A stretch of DNA of 16,223 nucleotides. Origin: JACMNW01 sp031413495 (GTDB taxonomy: Bacteria; Pseudomonadota; Alphaproteobacteria; Rhodobacterales; Rhodobacteraceae). The notes under the pieces were generated by a model, which was given only the letters and a program-made list of their open reading frames with translations, did not search any database and was not told where the DNA came from. Of this stretch, positions 12,893 to 16,223 are shown in pieces. Position 1 is the stretch's first letter. Each line of letters begins with the position of its first letter. The position numbers and the translations under genes were made by a program. The stretch covers positions 1 to 16,223 of the forward strand of contig JANOFE010000066.1 of the NCBI GenBank assembly GCA_031413495.1, read 5' to 3'.

Positions 12893-15768
12893 TCGGCCGC
12901 GGGCAGGATCCGGCGCGCATAGGTGGCCTGCGCGTTATAATCCTGCTGCCAGTCGGTTGGCCCGTTCGATGGGCTAACCTGCACGGCTGTGACTTTGTAT
13001 TCAGGACAGTTGGTTGCCCAATCCGAATAATCGGTCGTAATCACATTGGCCTGCGTGTCCGGGTGGTGGAACGTCGTATAAACCACGCCCGGTGATACAC
13101 GATCCGTGATCTGCGCCCGCAAACTTGTATCACCAGAACGCGATGCCAGCCGCACCCAATCTTGGTCTTTCACGCCACGTACTTCGGCGTCATGTGGATG
13201 AATTTCCAGCACATCTTCGGCATGCCACACCACATTTGCGGTGCGCCGCGTTTGCGCGCCAACATTGTACTGCGACAATATCCTACCGGTTGTTAGTAAA
13301 AGAGGAAAGCGCGGGCCGGTCTTTTCATCCGTGGGTACATATTCGGTGACAATGAACTTGCCTTTGCCACGCACAAAGCCGTCGATATGCATAAGCGGCG
13401 TGCCTTCCGGGGCCTTTGCGTTGCAGGGCCATTGCACTGATCCCATGGTTTCTAGCAACTCATAGGACACGTTGGCAAACGACGGTGTCAGAATGGCGAT
13501 TTCGTCCATAATCTGCGACGGATGGGTATAGGTCCAACCCGCACCCATGGCGTTGGCCAGCATTTGCGTCACTTCCCAATCGGCATGGCCATTGCGGGGT
13601 GCCATCACCTTGCGCACGCGGTTGATGCGGCGTTCAGCATTGGTGAAGGTGCCGTCCTTTTCCAGAAACGTCGATCCGGGCAAGAACACATGCGCGTAAT
13701 TGGCGGTTTCGTTCAGAAACAGGTCATGCACAATCACGCAATCCATCGCGGCCAACCCAGCCGCCACGTGCTTGGTATCGGGGTCCGATTGCAGGATATC
13801 CTCGCCCTGAATGTAGATGCCACGGAAGGTGCCTTCGACCGCCGCGTCCAGCATGTTCGGAATGCGCAACCCCGGTTCGTTATCAATCTTCACGCCCCAT
13901 AGGCTTTCGAACACGTCGCGCACGGCGTCGTTGCTGACATGGCGGTAGCCCGGCAATTCATGCGGGAACGACCCCATATCGCAAGACCCCTGCACATTAT
14001 TCTGCCCGCGCAAGGGGTTAACGCCTACGCCGGGACGGCCGATGTTGCCCGTCAGCATCGCCAAGTTGGCAATCGCGATTACCGTGGTGGACCCTTGGGA
14101 ATGTTCCGTCACACCAAGGCCGTAGTAAATCGCGCCATTGCCGCCCTTGGCAAACAGCCGTGCTGCGGCCCTGAGTTCCCCCGCATCCACGCCCGTCAGC
14201 AGTTGCATCGATTCCGGACTATGGCGCAAGTCGGATACGAATTCGGCGTAATCTTGGAATTCATCCCAATCGCAACGTTCCCGAATGAACGCCTCGTCAT
14301 ACAAGCCCTCGGTCACGATCACATGCGAAAGCGCGGTTACAACGGCCACGTTCGTGCCGGGGCGAAGCGGCAAGTGATGGCTGGCCTTCACATGCGGCCC
14401 GTCAACCAGATCAATCCGGCGCGGGTCGATCACAATCAGCTTGGCACCCTTGCGGATGCGCTTTTTCAGGCGCGAAGCGAACACCGGATGGCCATCGGTC
14501 GGGTTCGCGCCAATTACGATCACCACATCGGTATGTTCAACGGAATCAAAGTCTTGCGTACCAGCCGAGGTGCCGAATGTGGCCCCAAGACCATACCCTG
14601 TTGGGGAATGGCAGACGCGCGCACAAGTATCCGTATTATTGTTCATAAACACCGCGCGGGTCAGTTTCTGAACCAGATACGCCTCTTCATTGGTGCAACG
14701 CGACGATGTGATCACACCCACCGATTGCCGCCCGTGTTTTTCCTGAATCCCGCGCATTTTAGCGGCAGAAAACGCCATTGCCTCATCCCAGGACACTTCC
14801 TGCCAAGGATCATTGATGTTTTCGCGGATCATCGGGTTCAAAATACGATCGGTATGGCTGGCATATCCATAGGCAAACCGCCCCTTCACGCAGGAATGCC
14901 CCCGATTGGCTTTGCCGTGCTTGTAAGGCGTCATCCGAACCAGCTCATCACCGCGCATTTCGGCCTTGAAAGAACAGCCAACGCCGCAATAAGCGCAGGT
15001 TGTGATCACAGAATGTGACGGCGTGCCAATTTCGATGATCGACTTTTCTTGCAAGGTTGCCGTGGGGCAGGCCTGCACACAAGCGCCGCAGGAAACACAG
15101 TCAGACGCAAGCGCAGTATCGGTTTTCATCCCGAAGGAAACTCGGCTGTCAAAACCCCGCCCTTCGATGGTCAGCGCGAAGGTGCCTTGAACTTCCTCAC
15201 AGGCCCTAACACACCGGGAACAAACGATACATTTCGCCGGATCATAGGTGAAATAGGGGTTTGAATCGTCTTTCGGCATCCATTGTTTGTTGACAATGCC
15301 ACTGGAGTCTTTGGCCTTGAAATGGGTATCCACCGCCTCGTACCGCACATCGCGCAGGCCAACGGCCCCCGCCATATCCTGCAATTCACAGTCGCCATTG
15401 GCCGAACATGTCAGGCAATCCAGCGGGTGATCGCTGATATAAAGTTCCATCACGCCGCGCCGAAGCTGTTTCAGCTTGGCGTTCTGCGTATGAACCTGCA
15501 GCCCCGGTGCCACCGGCGTGGTGCAGCTTGCAGGCGTGCCATTGCGCCCTTCAATTTCCACCAGACACAACCGGCACGACCCGAACGCATCAACCGAATC
15601 CGTGGCGCACAGTTTCGGCACCTGAATGCCCGCTTCTGCCGCCGCCCGCATGATGCTGGTGCCTTCCGGCACCGTCACGTCAAAGCCGTCAATGGTCAAA
15701 GTGACCATTTGTTTTGATTTCGCCGCAGGTGTGCCGAAATCGCGGTCTGGAATGATGAAATCTTTCAT
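12889..15768 (-). CDS. fdsA: NAD-dependent formate dehydrogenase alpha subunit (molybdenum)
   Basis: Catalytic subunit of a soluble formate dehydrogenase: oxidises formate to CO2 at a bis-MGD molybdenum site and passes electrons through iron-sulfur clusters to the FdsB flavin and NAD+. 959 residues, normal for the family. Cluster ligands seen: [2Fe-2S] C54, C65, C68, C82; NuoG-like H114, C118, C121, C127; ferredoxin [4Fe-4S] sets C180/183/186/190 and C224/227/230/234; molybdopterin-domain [4Fe-4S] C258, C261, C265, C293. The Mo ligand and its neighbour are C386-H387 in ARVCHSPTGYG, so it is the cysteine, not the selenocysteine, form; the numbering matches the R. capsulatus enzyme. No Tat signal is present, so it is cytoplasmic. 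It overlaps fdsB upstream and fdhD downstream by 4 bases each (ATGA). It can also run as a CO2 reductase in related bacteria. Confidence 0.97.
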   Translation of the reverse strand: MKDFIIPDRDFGTPAAKSKQMVTLTIDGFDVTVPEGTSIMRAAAEAGIQVPKLCATDSVDAFGSCRLCLVEIEGRNGTPASCTTPVAPGLQVHTQNAKLKQLRRGVMELYISDHPLDCLTCSANGDCELQDMAGAVGLRDVRYEAVDTHFKAKDSSGIVNKQWMPKDDSNPYFTYDPAKCIVCSRCVRACEEVQGTFALTIEGRGFDSRVSFGMKTDTALASDCVSCGACVQACPTATLQEKSIIEIGTPSHSVITTCAYCGVGCSFKAEMRGDELVRMTPYKHGKANRGHSCVKGRFAYGYASHTDRILNPMIRENINDPWQEVSWDEAMAFSAAKMRGIQEKHGRQSVGVITSSRCTNEEAYLVQKLTRAVFMNNNTDTCARVCHSPTGYGLGATFGTSAGTQDFDSVEHTDVVIVIGANPTDGHPVFASRLKKRIRKGAKLIVIDPRRIDLVDGPHVKASHHLPLRPGTNVAVVTALSHVIVTEGLYDEAFIRERCDWDEFQDYAEFVSDLRHSPESMQLLTGVDAGELRAAARLFAKGGNGAIYYGLGVTEHSQGSTTVIAIANLAMLTGNIGRPGVGVNPLRGQNNVQGSCDMGSFPHELPGYRHVSNDAVRDVFESLWGVKIDNEPGLRIPNMLDAAVEGTFRGIYIQGEDILQSDPDTKHVAAGLAAMDCVIVHDLFLNETANYAHVFLPGSTFLEKDGTFTNAERRINRVRKVMAPRNGHADWEVTQMLANAMGAGWTYTHPSQIMDEIAILTPSFANVSYELLETMGSVQWPCNAKAPEGTPLMHIDGFVRGKGKFIVTEYVPTDEKTGPRFPLLLTTGRILSQYNVGAQTRRTANVVWHAEDVLEIHPHDAEVRGVKDQDWVRLASRSGDTSLRAQITDRVSPGVVYTTFHHPDTQANVITTDYSDWATNCPEYKVTAVQVSPSNGPTDWQQDYNAQATYARRILPAAE

Positions 15769-16223
15769 TCGGCGGCTTCCTTTATTGGCATAAAATCATC
15801 AGGAAAATGCGTCAGCGCCGACATCACCGGATAGGGCGTAAAGCCCCCCAGCGCGCATAGAGAGCCTGATTTCATCGTGTTGCAAAGATCGGTCAGCAGC
15901 GGAATCGCAGCACTGTCGCCGCGCGCAATCCGGTCAATCGTTTCGGTCCCGCGCACAGCGCCAATCCGGCAGGGCGTACATTTGCCGCAGCTTTCGATCG
16001 CGCAAAATTCCATCGCGAAACGGGCTTGTTTCAGCATATCGGCGCTGTCATCAAACACCACGATTCCAGCATGTCCGATAAGGCCGTCTTTGCCTGCGTA
16101 TTCCTCATACCCGAACGGCACATCGAACATCGCGCGTGGGAAATATGCGCCCAAAGGTCCGCCTACTTGAACTGCCTTCACAGGCCGCCCAGTTGCGCAA
16201 CCCCCTGCAATATCGTCAATAAT
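15765..16223 (-). CDS. fdsB: NAD-dependent formate dehydrogenase beta subunit, C-terminal part
   Basis: NuoF-like diaphorase subunit that carries FMN and the NAD+ site and hands formate-derived electrons to NAD+. Only the last 152 residues are in the window; the frame is open to the right edge. It begins IIDDIAGGCATGRPVKAVQVGGPLGAYFP. The C-terminal cluster motif ESCGKCTPCRIG (three Cys) and the fourth ligand in GSLCALGGF bind the N3-type [4Fe-4S] cluster. A GTG at 16179-16181 is in frame but clearly internal. The stop overlaps the fdsA start by 4 bases. The expected upstream partner, fdsG, lies beyond the window. Confidence 0.95.
   Translation of the reverse strand: MIDDIAGGCATGRPVKAVQVGGPLGAYFPRAMFDVPFGYEEYAGKDGLIGHAGIVVFDDSADMLKQARFAMEFCAIESCGKCTPCRIGAVRGTETIDRIARGDSAAIPLLTDLCNTMKSGSLCALGGFTPYPVMSALTHFPDDFMPIKEAAE

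Noticed and set aside
12071..12922. Plus-strand open frame of 283 codons antisense to fdhD
   Set aside because: Composition is Arg/His/Gln-rich with no domain; fdhD on the minus strand has all family motifs.
13939..15018. Long plus-strand open frame (359 codons) antisense to fdsA
   Set aside because: His/Arg-rich mirror of a strongly coding, motif-complete fdsA on the other strand; typical high-GC shadow frame.
1..16223. CRISPR arrays, insertion sequences, tRNA or rRNA genes, phage attachment sites
   Set aside because: No regularly spaced repeats, no transposase frames and no tRNA-like folds were seen on either strand.

Overview
The window reads as chromosomal DNA of an alphaproteobacterium, most likely a member of the Rhodobacteraceae (Rhodobacter/Roseobacter group). 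The main reasons are the high-GC coding style, an alphaproteobacterial DUF3035 (BamF-like) lipoprotein next to lspA and an M16B protease pair, and an NAD-type formate dehydrogenase operon in the order fdsB-fdsA-fdsC(fdhD)-fdsD, as in Rhodobacter capsulatus. These assignments come from recognising protein families by eye; no database search was run.

Left part (1-7547, all minus strand). In transcription order it holds a heparinase II/III family protein (GTG start), purH, lspA, a DUF3035 lipoprotein, an M16 zinc protease with an intact HxxEH site, a second M16 subunit without that site, and the start of mutL, which runs off the left edge. The genes are closely spaced. The second M16 gene is broken by one extra base in a C run at 841-844 (plus strand). 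Removing that base restores a normal full-length family member, so this is either a recent frameshift mutation or a base-calling error.

Middle (7548-11550, plus strand). A divergent intergenic region of about 230 bases carries a CTGTCA-N4-TGACAG palindrome. It leads into a complete dTDP-L-rhamnose operon in the order rmlC-rmlB-rmlD-rmlA. Each of its three junctions is a 4-base ATGA stop/start overlap. The four enzymes make dTDP-rhamnose from glucose-1-phosphate for cell-surface polysaccharide, but no glycosyltransferase is visible beside them. After rmlA comes an AT-rich stretch with a TTAA-N7-TTAA motif (the CtrA consensus), followed by a small unrecognised two-helix membrane protein of 68 residues.

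Right part (11551-16223). A convergent, mostly featureless intergenic region of about 300 bases ends in a hairpin plus T run that overlaps the fdsD stop codon. The minus-strand formate dehydrogenase operon follows: the C-terminal part of fdsB (running off the right edge), fdsA, fdhD/fdsC and fdsD. All neighbouring genes overlap. This is a cytoplasmic molybdenum enzyme that oxidises formate to CO2 and passes electrons to NAD+.

Most of the window is ordinary, well-known metabolism. The points most worth a second look are the M16 frameshift, two hairpins of identical design (GAAACC arm, 3-base loop, GGTTTC arm) of which one lies inside the end of rmlB, an 18-base tandem duplication in a signal peptide, and the orphan membrane microprotein behind a CtrA-like box. 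I did not find a clear, undescribed multi-gene system.
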